Source: Cyanobacteria bacterium M_DeepCast_100m_m1_067
GTDB taxonomy: Bacteria; Cyanobacteriota; Cyanobacteriia; PCC-6307; Cyanobiaceae
Length of the DNA: 33,990 nucleotides
Assembly (NCBI GenBank): GCA_016882385.1
Contig: VGQC01000007.1
Coordinates: 1 to 33,990, forward strand
Reading direction: 5' to 3'
Below are positions 15,555 through 26,323 of this stretch, piece by piece. Below the pieces are notes generated by a model. The model did not search any database. It saw only the letters and a list, made by a program, of their open reading frames with translations, and was not told the origin of the DNA. Position 1 is the first letter of the stretch, and every line of letters starts with the position of its first letter. A program made the translations under genes and the position numbers.

Positions 15555-16432
15555 TCGCTCAGCAGCACCTCCACATCGTCCAGCCCGGAGGCCAACTGGG
15601 TGGCTCTGCTGACCAGCGCGGCCAGCAGGCTGCGCAGATGGGGGCCGGCGACAAACTCCCGTTTCACCACCAGGGCCTCCCCTACGGACATCGGCAGGGA
15701 GAGGGGCAGGCGCACGCAGCCATCCAGGAAGCCCGTCACCTGCTGCAGGGGCGTGCCGAAGCTGATCATCAACTCCTCCACCGGCACCGTGCCAAACCAG
15801 GAGGCCTGCTGGAACCGCCGATCCCGCGCCGGACACGACCAGAGGTTGTGGTCTTCGAGGATGCGTTGGGCCTTGGGGAAGGCGCCATCGGGCAACGGCA
15901 ACACGGGGTAGTCGTCTAGATCCGCAAAGGCGAGCTGATCTCCACGCTCCAGGAGCGGGTGACCGTGCTTCACCATCATGTGCAGCGGCATGGCCGTGAG
16001 CTGGATGGCGTGCAGGTCGGGATGGTCGGGGAGATCGGGTGCGGAGCAGAGCCAGGCATCGATCACGCCATGGAGCAACAGCTCCTGGGGCCGCTGGCAT
16101 TCGAAATAATTGGTGTTGCCGCACGTCCAGGCGTCGGGCAGCTCCGTGGCCAGCAAATGGCCGCACCAGTGTTGGCTGTCGAGGCGCAGGACGCGACCTT
16201 GCCGCCAGCGCAGCAGCTGATGAACGGCGCGCTCCAGATCAATCAGGGTTGGATCTCCTTGCAAGCACCATTCGCCTGAGCGCTTCTCCATCGCCAGGTC
16301 AAACACCTGCAGACAGCGGCGGCTGTGACGGCTCACCGTCGACTGGGTGCACTGGAGATGGACGGCAGCGCGCTCACCGGTGCGCAGCCATAGCAGGGCA
16401 TCCAACGCCGCCAACACCTCTACGGAGACCAC
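15512..16432 (-). CDS. LysR-like transcriptional regulator (306 aa)
   Basis: The N-terminal 60 residues form a LysR-style winged helix-turn-helix (LDALLWLRTGERAAVHLQ, CTQSTVSRHSRRCLQVFDL), though the turn is more divergent than in CbbR/NtcB-like members. The remainder resembles a LysR effector domain (LLHGVIDAWLCSAPDLP, LPLHMMVKHGHPLLERGDQL, LDDYPVLPLPDGAFPKA, GTPLQQVTGFLDGCVRLP). It is Cys-rich. GTG start at 16432; a 24-bp dyad (16453-16476) lies 20 nt upstream, as expected for autoregulation. The 3' 43 nt overlap msrB. Effector and targets are unknown. Confidence 0.75.
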   Translation of the reverse strand: MVSVEVLAALDALLWLRTGERAAVHLQCTQSTVSRHSRRCLQVFDLAMEKRSGEWCLQGDPTLIDLERAVHQLLRWRQGRVLRLDSQHWCGHLLATELPDAWTCGNTNYFECQRPQELLLHGVIDAWLCSAPDLPDHPDLHAIQLTAMPLHMMVKHGHPLLERGDQLAFADLDDYPVLPLPDGAFPKAQRILEDHNLWSCPARDRRFQQASWFGTVPVEELMISFGTPLQQVTGFLDGCVRLPLSLPMSVGEALVVKREFVAGPHLRSLLAALVSRATQLASGLDDVEVLLSDQPGLKVSATPLLQ

Positions 16433-16452
16433 GCCAGCCTGCCAGCCCTCGT

Positions 16453-16476
16453 TGGCGGAACGTTAACGTCGCCAAT
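16453..16476. promoter_or_regulatory. Dyad operator upstream of the LysR-like gene
   Basis: Perfect 10-bp palindrome ACGTTAACGT (16461-16470) nested inside TTGGCG (16453-16458) and CGCCAA (16471-16476), with two extra bases (GA) on the left side. It lies 20 nt upstream of the LysR-like start codon. Confidence 0.65.
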
Positions 16477-16640
16477 TCACTAAAAAGGCGCGAATTCAGC
16501 CCAACACAACACGATCCAACTGATCTTGCAGTTTCTGCATAAACTTCCAGCTCACAAGCCCACACGGGACAGAAAACCCGGGTCAAAGGCAACGTCGCCA
16601 TGGTTGCGAACCATGGGCAGATAGCGCCAATGCAGCTTTA

Positions 16641-16823
16641 CTAATAGGCCCTGCAGGGGGCGGTGCCATAGCCCACGACAAGTGCCTGCTCGGCCCGACC
16701 GAATACCACAAAGAACACCGACATCCGGATGACGGGGGTGGCCTCCAGACGCAGCGGCCCACAGCCGCGCCAGCGGGCTTCCTGGTGCACGTGCCGCTCC
16801 CGCAGCAACAGCAGCTCAACCAA
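16641..16823 (-). CDS. Possible small protein (60 aa), unverified
   Basis: Reading frame downstream of the groEL terminator with codon positions biased to G/C at third positions, like real genes here. From a TTG at 16823 it reads VELLLLRERHVHQEARWRGC and later RMSVFFVVFGRAEQALVVGY, ending CRAY, with a possible hydrophobic stretch. The frame is open further up but only through the terminator hairpin. No clear ribosome-binding site or promoter fits between hairpin and start, so it may be translated from read-through transcript, begin later (GTG within the HVHQ region), or not be a gene. Confidence 0.35.
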   Translation of the reverse strand: MVELLLLRERHVHQEARWRGCGPLRLEATPVIRMSVFFVVFGRAEQALVVGYGTAPCRAY

Positions 16824-16851
16824 AACACCCCCACCATTCAGCGAAAGCCAT

Positions 16852-16886
16852 AAAAAAGGGAGAGGAGGGCGAACCCCCACTCTCCC
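16852..16886 (-). terminator. Rho-independent terminator of groES-groEL
   Basis: Minus-strand hairpin with GGGAGAG (16858-16864) paired to CTCTCCC (16880-16886) and an inner GGG/CCC pairing, followed by six T on the minus strand (16852-16857). It lies 67 nt after the groEL stop. Confidence 0.85.
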
Positions 16887-16952
16887 CATGCTTCAGAGAC
16901 CGTGATCAGACGACAGGGGCTGGCCTGAGCTGATCAGGCTGGCCTGCTTCGA

Positions 16953-18620
<1,668 letters not shown>

Positions 18621-18637
18621 TCAGGAGAGGCAATCGC

Positions 18638-18949
18638 TTAGTTGACGATGGCGAGGATGTCCTTCTCGGAGAGCAGCACGAACTCGTCGCTGCCGAGCTT
18701 GATGTCGGTGCCGGCGTACTTGCTGTAGAGCACCTTGTCGCCCACGCTGACTTCAGGCGCCTGACGGCTGCCGTCGTCATTGCGCTTGCCGGGGCCGACC
18801 TGCACCACCTCACCCACCTGGGGCTTTTCCTTGGCGGTGTCGGGCAGCAGGATGCCGCCGGCGGTTTTCTCCTCCGATTCGGACACCTTGATGAAAATGC
18901 GATCTCCGAGGGGCTTAACCGTGGAGACGCTGAGAGAAACAGCAGCCAT
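18638..18949 (-). CDS. groS: Co-chaperonin GroES (Hsp10)
   Basis: 103-aa co-chaperonin that caps GroEL. Typical blocks: [29 protein letters not shown] with the mobile loop, [29 protein letters not shown] and the ending [13 protein letters not shown] at 18949; the open frame continues upstream but lacks similarity. Transcription is expected from the CIRCE/K-box promoter region at 19026-19106. Confidence 0.96.
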   Translation of the reverse strand: MAAVSLSVSTVKPLGDRIFIKVSESEEKTAGGILLPDTAKEKPQVGEVVQVGPGKRNDDGSRQAPEVSVGDKVLYSKYAGTDIKLGSDEFVLLSEKDILAIVN

Positions 18950-19025
18950 GGATGAATTGCGAAAGCAACGGCATGGCGCCTGAGACGCCACAGGATTGCG
19001 AGCAAGAGTGCGCCCAGAGGGCGGA

Positions 19026-19052
19026 TTAGCACTCGAGCCCGACGAGTGCCAA
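19026..19052 (-). promoter_or_regulatory. CIRCE element (HrcA operator) of groESL
   Basis: TTAGCACTC-N9-GAGTGCCAA: matches the CIRCE consensus TTAGCACTC-N9-GAGTGCTAA with one mismatch. It lies 76 nt upstream of the groES ATG. CATAAG directly beside it (19058-19053, minus strand) could be the -10 box. Confidence 0.9.
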
Positions 19053-19090
19053 CTTATGCCGGCCTGGCATGGGCTGGCCAGTCCCGCGCT

Positions 19091-20699
<1,609 letters not shown>

Positions 20700-20728
20700 T
20701 CCCCTCTCCCTCCTGAGGACCCCTACCC

Positions 20729-21136
20729 ATGAGTCTCACCCTGCGCGTTCTGGCCCCCGATCAGAGCGTTTTTGATGGAACCGCCGAAGAGGTGATCCTG
20801 CCCAGCACCAGTGGACAGGTGGGCATCCTGCCGGGCCACGTCACCATGCTGGCCGCACTGGACACCGGTGTGATGCGGCTGCGCTCCGGCGGTGCCTGGT
20901 CGACGATCGCCTTGATGGGCGGATTCGCCGAGGTGGAAGCGGACGAGGTGACCGTGCTTGTCAACGGTGCTGAGCTGGGCAGCAGCATTGATGCCGCCGC
21001 CGCTGAAGCAGCCTTTGAGGCCGCCCAGAGTGCTGCAGCGGCCTTTGAAGGCCAAGCCACCAGCGCCAACAAGGTGAAAGCCCTGCAGGCCCTGGCCACG
21101 GCCCGCGCCCGCTTCCAAGCCACCAAGGCGGGCTGA
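20729..21136 (+). CDS. atpC: ATP synthase F1 epsilon subunit
   Basis: 135-aa regulatory/rotor subunit (called atpE or atpC depending on the naming used in cyanobacteria). Family features: [20 protein letters not shown], the [19 protein letters not shown] block, [19 protein letters not shown] and the Ala-rich C-terminal helical hairpin. ATG at 20729 with GAGGA upstream. A terminator follows. Confidence 0.96.
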   Translation: MSLTLRVLAPDQSVFDGTAEEVILPSTSGQVGILPGHVTMLAALDTGVMRLRSGGAWSTIALMGGFAEVEADEVTVLVNGAELGSSIDAAAAEAAFEAAQSAAAAFEGQATSANKVKALQALATARARFQATKAG

Positions 21137-21194
21137 AGCCAAGCCGCCACCAAGCTCCCAACCCGGCCGAGTCCTAGGCCGGTTGAGCTCCTCC

Positions 21195-21218
21195 AAGCGC
21201 CCCACAAGGGCGCTTTTT
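21195..21218 (+). terminator. Rho-independent terminator of atpB-atpC
   Basis: Stem AAGCGCCC/GGGCGCTT with a 5-nt loop, followed by a T-run to 21218; 58 nt after the epsilon stop. Confidence 0.9.
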
Positions 21219-21267
21219 AGTGGATTGGCTCGATCAACAACACCCCACGTGGTGGGAGCAGAACCAC

Positions 21268-21293
21268 AAAAAAAGCGCCCCAGTCGGGGGCGC
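21268..21293 (-). terminator. Rho-independent terminator of ycf65
   Basis: Minus-strand stem GCGCCCC/GGGGCGC (21275-21281 with 21287-21293), then seven T on the minus strand (21268-21274). It faces the atpC terminator from the opposite strand. Confidence 0.9.
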
Positions 21294-21323
21294 AAAGGGG
21301 AAGTAGTGGGACAGACCCACCAA

Positions 21324-21824
<501 letters not shown>

Positions 21825-21877
21825 TCAAACAACTAACCTACCAGCCGCTCCGCCGGTCGCCGGCCTGCTCCCCGGCC

Positions 21878-22537
21878 ATGGCCTTGCGCCTGTTCCTCGA
21901 TTCGGCCGACCCGCAAGCCTGGGAGCGGTGGCTGCCCAGCGGCCTGTTCCACGGCGTCACCACCAATCCCACTCTGCTGCGCCGGGCCAACCAGCCCTGC
22001 AGCCTCCACGGCCTGGCTGAGCTCAGCCGCGTGGCCCTGGCCCATGGCATCGCCGAACTGCACCTGCAGGCCTGGGGCGCCACCGCAGCAGAGATGCTGC
22101 AGTGCGGCCAGGCCCTGGCGGCGCTGGCCCCCGGCCGCATCGCCGTGAAACTGCCCGTCACCGAGCAGGGCGCGGCGGTGGCCCGCGCGTTGGTCCGCGC
22201 TGGCATCCCCGTCACTTTCACGGCCTGCTACGAGCCCCACCAGGTGCTGATCGCCGCCGCCCTGGGGGTCGCCTACATCGCCCCCTATCTGGGCCGGATC
22301 AACGATCAGGGCCGCGACGGCGTGGCGGCGGTGATCGCCATGCAACGCAGCCTTGCGGGAGTTGGCGCGAGTGTGCGTCTGCTGGTGGCCAGCCTGCGCC
22401 AGCCCCACGACCTCACCCGCCTGGCGAGCGCCGGCCTGAACACCTTCACGATCAGCCCGGAGCTGGCCGCAGCCCTGTTCAGCTGCGAGGCCACCGCCGC
22501 CGCCAGCGCCGCGTTCGAGCGCGACGCCCAACCCTGA
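21878..22537 (+). CDS. Transaldolase-family (fructose-6-phosphate aldolase-like) protein
   Basis: 219-aa single-domain TIM barrel of the short transaldolase/FSA type. The barrel start LFLDSADPQAWERWL, GVTTNPTLLRRA, the Schiff-base lysine region IAVKLPVTEQG (Lys91), FTACYEPHQ and the loop YIAPYLGRINDQGRDG are typical. True transaldolases are longer, so FSA-like aldolase or a short transaldolase are the options; the substrate is not certain. ATG at 21878. The HAD gene follows after 17 nt. Confidence 0.88.
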   Translation: MALRLFLDSADPQAWERWLPSGLFHGVTTNPTLLRRANQPCSLHGLAELSRVALAHGIAELHLQAWGATAAEMLQCGQALAALAPGRIAVKLPVTEQGAAVARALVRAGIPVTFTACYEPHQVLIAAALGVAYIAPYLGRINDQGRDGVAAVIAMQRSLAGVGASVRLLVASLRQPHDLTRLASAGLNTFTISPELAAALFSCEATAAASAAFERDAQP

Positions 22538-22554
22538 GCCCCCCACCAAAACTG

Positions 22555-23343
22555 ATGTCCACCCGCCCCCAGGCCGTTGTGCTGTTCGACATCGACGGCG
22601 TGATCCGCGATGTGAGCGCCAGCTACCGCCGGGCGATCGTGGAAACGGTGCACCACTACGCCGGCCAGCGGCCTGCGCCCGCCGCCATCGACGCCCTCAA
22701 GAGCGAAGGCTGCTGGAACAACGACTGGGAGGCCTCCCTGGAACTGCTGCGGCGGGCGGGCCACACCCCCCTGCCGGCTTTTGCAGCGCTGGTGGCCGTG
22801 TTCGAAACCTTCTATTTCGGCGGCGATCCCGAGGGCGACCCCAGCCAGTGGCAGGGGTTCATCGGCGACGAGCCGCTGCTGGTGCAGCCGTCTTTCTTTG
22901 CCGCCCTAACGGCGGCAGATCTGACCTACGGCTTCGTCAGCGGCGCCGAACCCCCCTCCTGCCGCTACGTGCTGGAGACCCGGCTGGGGCTCGTGAATCC
23001 GCCCCTGATCGCCATGGGGGATGCGCCCGACAAGCCTGATCCCACCGGCCTGCTACGGCTAGCCGCCCCGCTGGCGGGCGGGCCCCTCGGCGTTGGTGCA
23101 CCGCCGGTGGTTTACCTGGGCGACACCGTGGCTGATGTGCTCACCGTGCAGCGGGCCCGCGCGGCGTTCGCAGAACAGCGCTTCCTCAGCCTGGCGGTGG
23201 CGCCACCACACCTGCACGGGCACCCCGAGGCCCGCACCACCTACGAAGCCAAGCTGCTGGAAGCCGGCGCCGATGCGGTGATCCCCAGCACTGGCCTGCT
23301 CTTGAACCAGCTGCAACGGCTGGATGCCATCAAAGTCCCCTAG
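22555..23343 (+). CDS. HAD-superfamily hydrolase, subfamily IA
   Basis: 262-aa phosphatase-like protein. Motif I VVLFDIDGVIRDVS has the two catalytic Asp residues; motif II FVSGAEPPS contains the Ser; motif III lies around DKPDP; motif IV VVYLGDTVADVLTV carries the Asp pair. It resembles the group sometimes listed as TIGR01548. Substrate unknown. ATG at 22555. A 45-aa ORF in the +1 frame starts inside its last codons (23324) and leads to vapC. Confidence 0.85.
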   Translation: MSTRPQAVVLFDIDGVIRDVSASYRRAIVETVHHYAGQRPAPAAIDALKSEGCWNNDWEASLELLRRAGHTPLPAFAALVAVFETFYFGGDPEGDPSQWQGFIGDEPLLVQPSFFAALTAADLTYGFVSGAEPPSCRYVLETRLGLVNPPLIAMGDAPDKPDPTGLLRLAAPLAGGPLGVGAPPVVYLGDTVADVLTVQRARAAFAEQRFLSLAVAPPHLHGHPEARTTYEAKLLEAGADAVIPSTGLLLNQLQRLDAIKVP

Positions 23344-23461
23344 CTTGCAGGCAGCCGCTGTGATCAGCCTCAATCGCCTGGTTCTACACCGATTAACAGG
23401 GGAGGCCTTCGCAGCAGCCATCGCACCGCTTGAGCAGGTCGACCCAGAGCTCTGGGCCTGA
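23324..23461 (+). CDS. Small ORF upstream of vapC, possible antitoxin (45 aa)
   Basis: ATG at 23324, in the +1 frame of the HAD gene and overlapping its last 20 nt; stop TGA at 23459-23461, only 3 nt before the vapC ATG (TGAGCCATG). The product begins MPSKSPSLQAAAV and continues LNRLVLHRLTGEAF, ending EQVDPELWA. It is too short for a full ribbon-helix-helix or AbrB DNA-binding domain plus tail; it looks like a short toxin-binding helix with an acidic C-terminus. The position is exactly that of an antitoxin, but no recognisable antitoxin family is seen. A degraded antitoxin remnant is the alternative. Confidence 0.5.
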   Translation: MPSKSPSLQAAAVISLNRLVLHRLTGEAFAAAIAPLEQVDPELWA

Positions 23462-23464
23462 GCC

Positions 23465-23875
23465 ATGCGGCCGATTGCGCTCGACACCAACGCTTACGCA
23501 GGTTTTAAGCGGGGCCTACTCCCCTGCGAGGAACTCGTCCAACGTGCCGAAAAGCTGCTGATCAGCAGCACCGTGATCGGCGAACTGCTGGCTGGATTCG
23601 CCTGCGGCAGTCGCGACGCGTGCAACCGAGAAGAACTCAGCCAATTTCTGGCCTCGCCGCGGGTCGAGCACTGCCCTTGCAGCCTCGCCACAGCTGACAC
23701 CTATGCGCTGATTGATCGAGACCTGCGACGCAAGGGCCGGCCCATTCCCACCAACGACATTTGGATTGCCGCCAGCGCCTTGGAGTGGGGAGCCGCCCTG
23801 TTCAGCTTCGACGACCATTTCCAGCAGATCGACGGGCTGCGGATTGTGCAGAGCTGGTCTGAAACCCTGCCCTGA
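23465..23875 (+). CDS. vapC: PIN-domain ribonuclease toxin, VapC type
   Basis: 136-aa PIN domain, the usual VapC length. Conserved acidic residues: Asp7 (ALDTNAYAGF), Glu40 (VIGELLAGF), Asp98 (TNDIWIAASALEWGA) and Asp116/117 (FSFDDHFQQI), a complete active site for Mg-dependent RNA cleavage. The ATG at 23465 is 3 nt after the small upstream ORF. Stops 3 nt before the convergent pepP stop. Toxicity and partner are inferred from the family. Confidence 0.9.
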   Translation: MRPIALDTNAYAGFKRGLLPCEELVQRAEKLLISSTVIGELLAGFACGSRDACNREELSQFLASPRVEHCPCSLATADTYALIDRDLRRKGRPIPTNDIWIAASALEWGAALFSFDDHFQQIDGLRIVQSWSETLP

Positions 23876-23878
23876 GCC

Positions 23879-25198
23879 TCAGCGCTCCAGTGCCGCCGGA
23901 GCCTTGAGCGCTGCAGCGGTGAGGTTCTCGTGGCCGTGGTCGGTGACGGCCACGTCGTCTTCGATGCGGATGCCAATCCCCTTCCAGCGCGCCTCGATCG
24001 CCGGCTGGCCCTCCGGCACCGGCAGCCGGTCGCTCACGTAGAGGCCTGGCTCCACCGTGAGCACCATGCCCGGCTCCAGCTCCACGTGGTGCTCCCCGAG
24101 GCGGTAGGCGCCCACATCGTGCACATCCAGCCCCAGCCAGTGGCCGGTGCGGTGCATGTAGAGGTGGCGGTAGGCGCCCTGCTCGATCACGCCGTCCACC
24201 GAGCCCGCCAGCAGCCCCAGCTCCAGCAACCCTTCCACCAGCACCCGCACGGCCGTGTCGTGCACCCCCTCGGCGGTGAACCCCGGCGCCACGGAAGCCA
24301 CCGCCGCCGCCTGGGCCGCCAGCACCAGCTCATACAGGGCCCGCTGCTCACCGCTGAAGCGGCCGCCCACCGGGAAGGTGCGGGTGATGTCGCCGTTGTA
24401 GTAATCGCCCAGGGAGCAACCGGCGTCGATCAGCAGCAGGTCGCCGTCGCGCAGGGTGGCGTTGTTGGCGGTGTAGTGCAGCACGCAGGCGTTGTCGCCG
24501 CCGGCCACGATCGTGCCGTAGGCCGGGCCGCGGGCGCCCTGCTCTAGGAAGTGCTGCTCGATCACCGCCTGCACCTGGCGCTCGTTGAGGCCGGGCCGCA
24601 CCACCTGACGGGCCAGCTCATGGGCTTCGGCGGAGATGCGCGCCGCCTCCCGCATCCGCTCCAGCTCCTCGGGCCCCTTGCGCAGCCGCAGGTCGTGCAG
24701 CAGGGGGCAGGGGGCCACCAGGCCGAGGGCGGCCGAGCCGCTGCGGGGGGCTCGATCGAGCTGACCGGCCCAGGCCGCCAGCACCAGCGGCTCCACCTTG
24801 GGGTGCCGGCCCACACGGAAGGCGATGCCCTCAGCGCCCGCCAGGTAGTGGGGCAGCCGCTGCTCCAGTTCGCTGCGGGGATGGGCCAGGTCGGCGCCAA
24901 ACGCGGCCACCGCCCCTTCGGTGCCCCAACGGAAACCGTTCCACACCTCGGCGCTGGGCTCCTTGGGGGCCACAAACAACACGAAACGTTCGCCCTCGGG
25001 CCGGTGCGGCAGGAACAGGGCCACCGCCTCCGGCTCATCGAAGCCGGTGAGATACCAGAAATCGCTGTTTTGGCGGAAGGGCCACTCGCAGTCGGCGTGG
25101 TGAACCGCCAACGCCGCCGCCGGGATCACCGCCGCCGCTCCCCCGAGCAGCTCGAAGAAGCGCGCGCGCCGCTGGGCAAAGATCGACGGGTCGAGCAT
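23879..25198 (-). CDS. pepP: Xaa-Pro aminopeptidase
   Basis: 439-aa metallopeptidase of the pita-bread fold that removes N-terminal residues preceding proline. An N-terminal creatinase-like domain (FRQNSDFWYLTGFDEPEAVA) precedes the catalytic part with metal ligands in DLLLIDAGCSLGDYYNGDITRT split in two, HRTGHWLGLDVHDVG, VLTVEPGLYV and GIRIEDDVAVT. ATG at 25198. Divergent from the CNNM-type gene across 108 nt; convergent with vapC. Confidence 0.94.
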   Translation of the reverse strand: MLDPSIFAQRRARFFELLGGAAAVIPAAALAVHHADCEWPFRQNSDFWYLTGFDEPEAVALFLPHRPEGERFVLFVAPKEPSAEVWNGFRWGTEGAVAAFGADLAHPRSELEQRLPHYLAGAEGIAFRVGRHPKVEPLVLAAWAGQLDRAPRSGSAALGLVAPCPLLHDLRLRKGPEELERMREAARISAEAHELARQVVRPGLNERQVQAVIEQHFLEQGARGPAYGTIVAGGDNACVLHYTANNATLRDGDLLLIDAGCSLGDYYNGDITRTFPVGGRFSGEQRALYELVLAAQAAAVASVAPGFTAEGVHDTAVRVLVEGLLELGLLAGSVDGVIEQGAYRHLYMHRTGHWLGLDVHDVGAYRLGEHHVELEPGMVLTVEPGLYVSDRLPVPEGQPAIEARWKGIGIRIEDDVAVTDHGHENLTAAALKAPAALER

Positions 25199-25244
25199 GG
25201 GGTGGTGGCCTGCGGGCCCTGGCTGGGCGCCAGTCTGGAGCAGT

Positions 25245-25261
25245 CAACGCCAGAGGCGTTG
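25245..25261. repeat. Inverted repeat in the pepP/CNNM divergent region
   Basis: CAACGCC-AGA-GGCGTTG, perfect 7-bp arms. The same half-site sequence as the dyad upstream of gpmI, in the opposite arrangement. Confidence 0.6.
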
Positions 25262-25306
25262 GCAGGGACGATTGAATAGGGGCATGGCCAGCAGCGACCC
25301 GGCGGA

Positions 25307-26323
25307 ATGAACGACCTGCTCGCCCTGGCGCTGCTGGTGGTGGTGGTGATCGCCGGATCGGCCCTGTGCTCCGGGGTGGAAGCGGCCCTGCTCACGGTCA
25401 ACCCCGTGCGCGTGCATGAATTGGCGGCCCGCAGCCGCCCCGTGCGCGGCGCCCGGCGTCTGGAGCAGCTGCGGCAACGGCTGGGCCGAACGCTCTCAGT
25501 GCTGGTGATCGCCAACAACGGCTTCAACATCTTCGGCAGCCTGATGCTGGGCGGCTATGCCGCCACCGTGTTCAGCCGCCACGGCATTGAAGGCATTGCC
25601 CTGCCGCTGTTTTCGGTGGGACTCACCGTGCTGGTGATCCTGTTGGGCGAAATCCTGCCCAAAGCCCTGGGCAGCCGGCTGGCCCTGCCGGTGGCCCTGG
25701 GCAGTGCACCGGCCCTGGCGGTGATGGCGCAGCTCATGCTGCCCCTGGTGCTGCTGCTGGAGCAGCTGCTGCCGGCGATCACCGCCGAAAACGAGATCAG
25801 CACCGACGAGGAGGAAATTCGCCTGCTGGCCCGCCTGGGCTCCCAGAAGGGCCAGATCGAAGCCGATGAAGCGGCAATGATCGCCAAGGTGTTTCAGCTC
25901 AACGACCTCACCGCCCGCGACCTGATGACGCCGCGGGTGGCCGCCCCCACCCTCGAAGGGGCCGCCAGCCTCGAGCAGCTGCGCGATGCATTGCTGGCCC
26001 AGAACGCCGAGTGGTGGGTGGTGCTGGGCGAGGAAGTGGATGAGGTGCTGGGGGTGGCCAGCCGCGAGAAGCTGCTCACGGCCCTGCTCCAGGGCTATGG
26101 AGCCCGCAGCGCCGCCTCCCTGAGCGAGCCGGTCGACTACGTGCCGGAGATGATTCGCGCCGACCGGCTGCTCACCGGCTTTCGCCGCAACAGCACCGGC
26201 GTGCGGGTGGTGGTGGATGAATTCGGTGGCTTTGTGGGGGTGATCGGTGCCGAGGCGGTGCTGGCGGTGCTGGCGGGCTGGTGGCGCCGGCCCCAACCCG
26301 CCGCCGAGGGAGGCCGGCCATGA
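25307..26323 (+). CDS. CNNM/DUF21-type membrane protein with CBS region
   Basis: 338 aa. The N-terminal ~150 residues form the CNNM transmembrane domain (LALALLVVVVIAGSALCSGV, EAALLTVNPVRV, LVIANNGFNIFGSLMLGGYA, LVILLGEILPKALGSRLA), known for Mg/cation transport or sensing. A CBS-pair region follows (EISTDEEEIRLL, MIAKVFQLNDLTARDLMTPR, VVVDEFGGFVGVIGAEAV). The C-terminal CorC_HlyC domain seen in many CorC/HlyC-like proteins is missing. ATG at 25307; its stop overlaps the next ATG by ATGA. Confidence 0.9.
   Translation: MNDLLALALLVVVVIAGSALCSGVEAALLTVNPVRVHELAARSRPVRGARRLEQLRQRLGRTLSVLVIANNGFNIFGSLMLGGYAATVFSRHGIEGIALPLFSVGLTVLVILLGEILPKALGSRLALPVALGSAPALAVMAQLMLPLVLLLEQLLPAITAENEISTDEEEIRLLARLGSQKGQIEADEAAMIAKVFQLNDLTARDLMTPRVAAPTLEGAASLEQLRDALLAQNAEWWVVLGEEVDEVLGVASREKLLTALLQGYGARSAASLSEPVDYVPEMIRADRLLTGFRRNSTGVRVVVDEFGGFVGVIGAEAVLAVLAGWWRRPQPAAEGGRP

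Larger units (their letters stand above)
16433..16952. other. Gene-poor stretch between the LysR-like gene and groEL
   Basis: 520 nt that hold the LysR dyad (16453-16476), an AT-richer segment without a clear gene (16477-16640), a possible 60-aa reading frame (16641-16823) and the groEL terminator (16852-16886). Confidence 0.6.
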
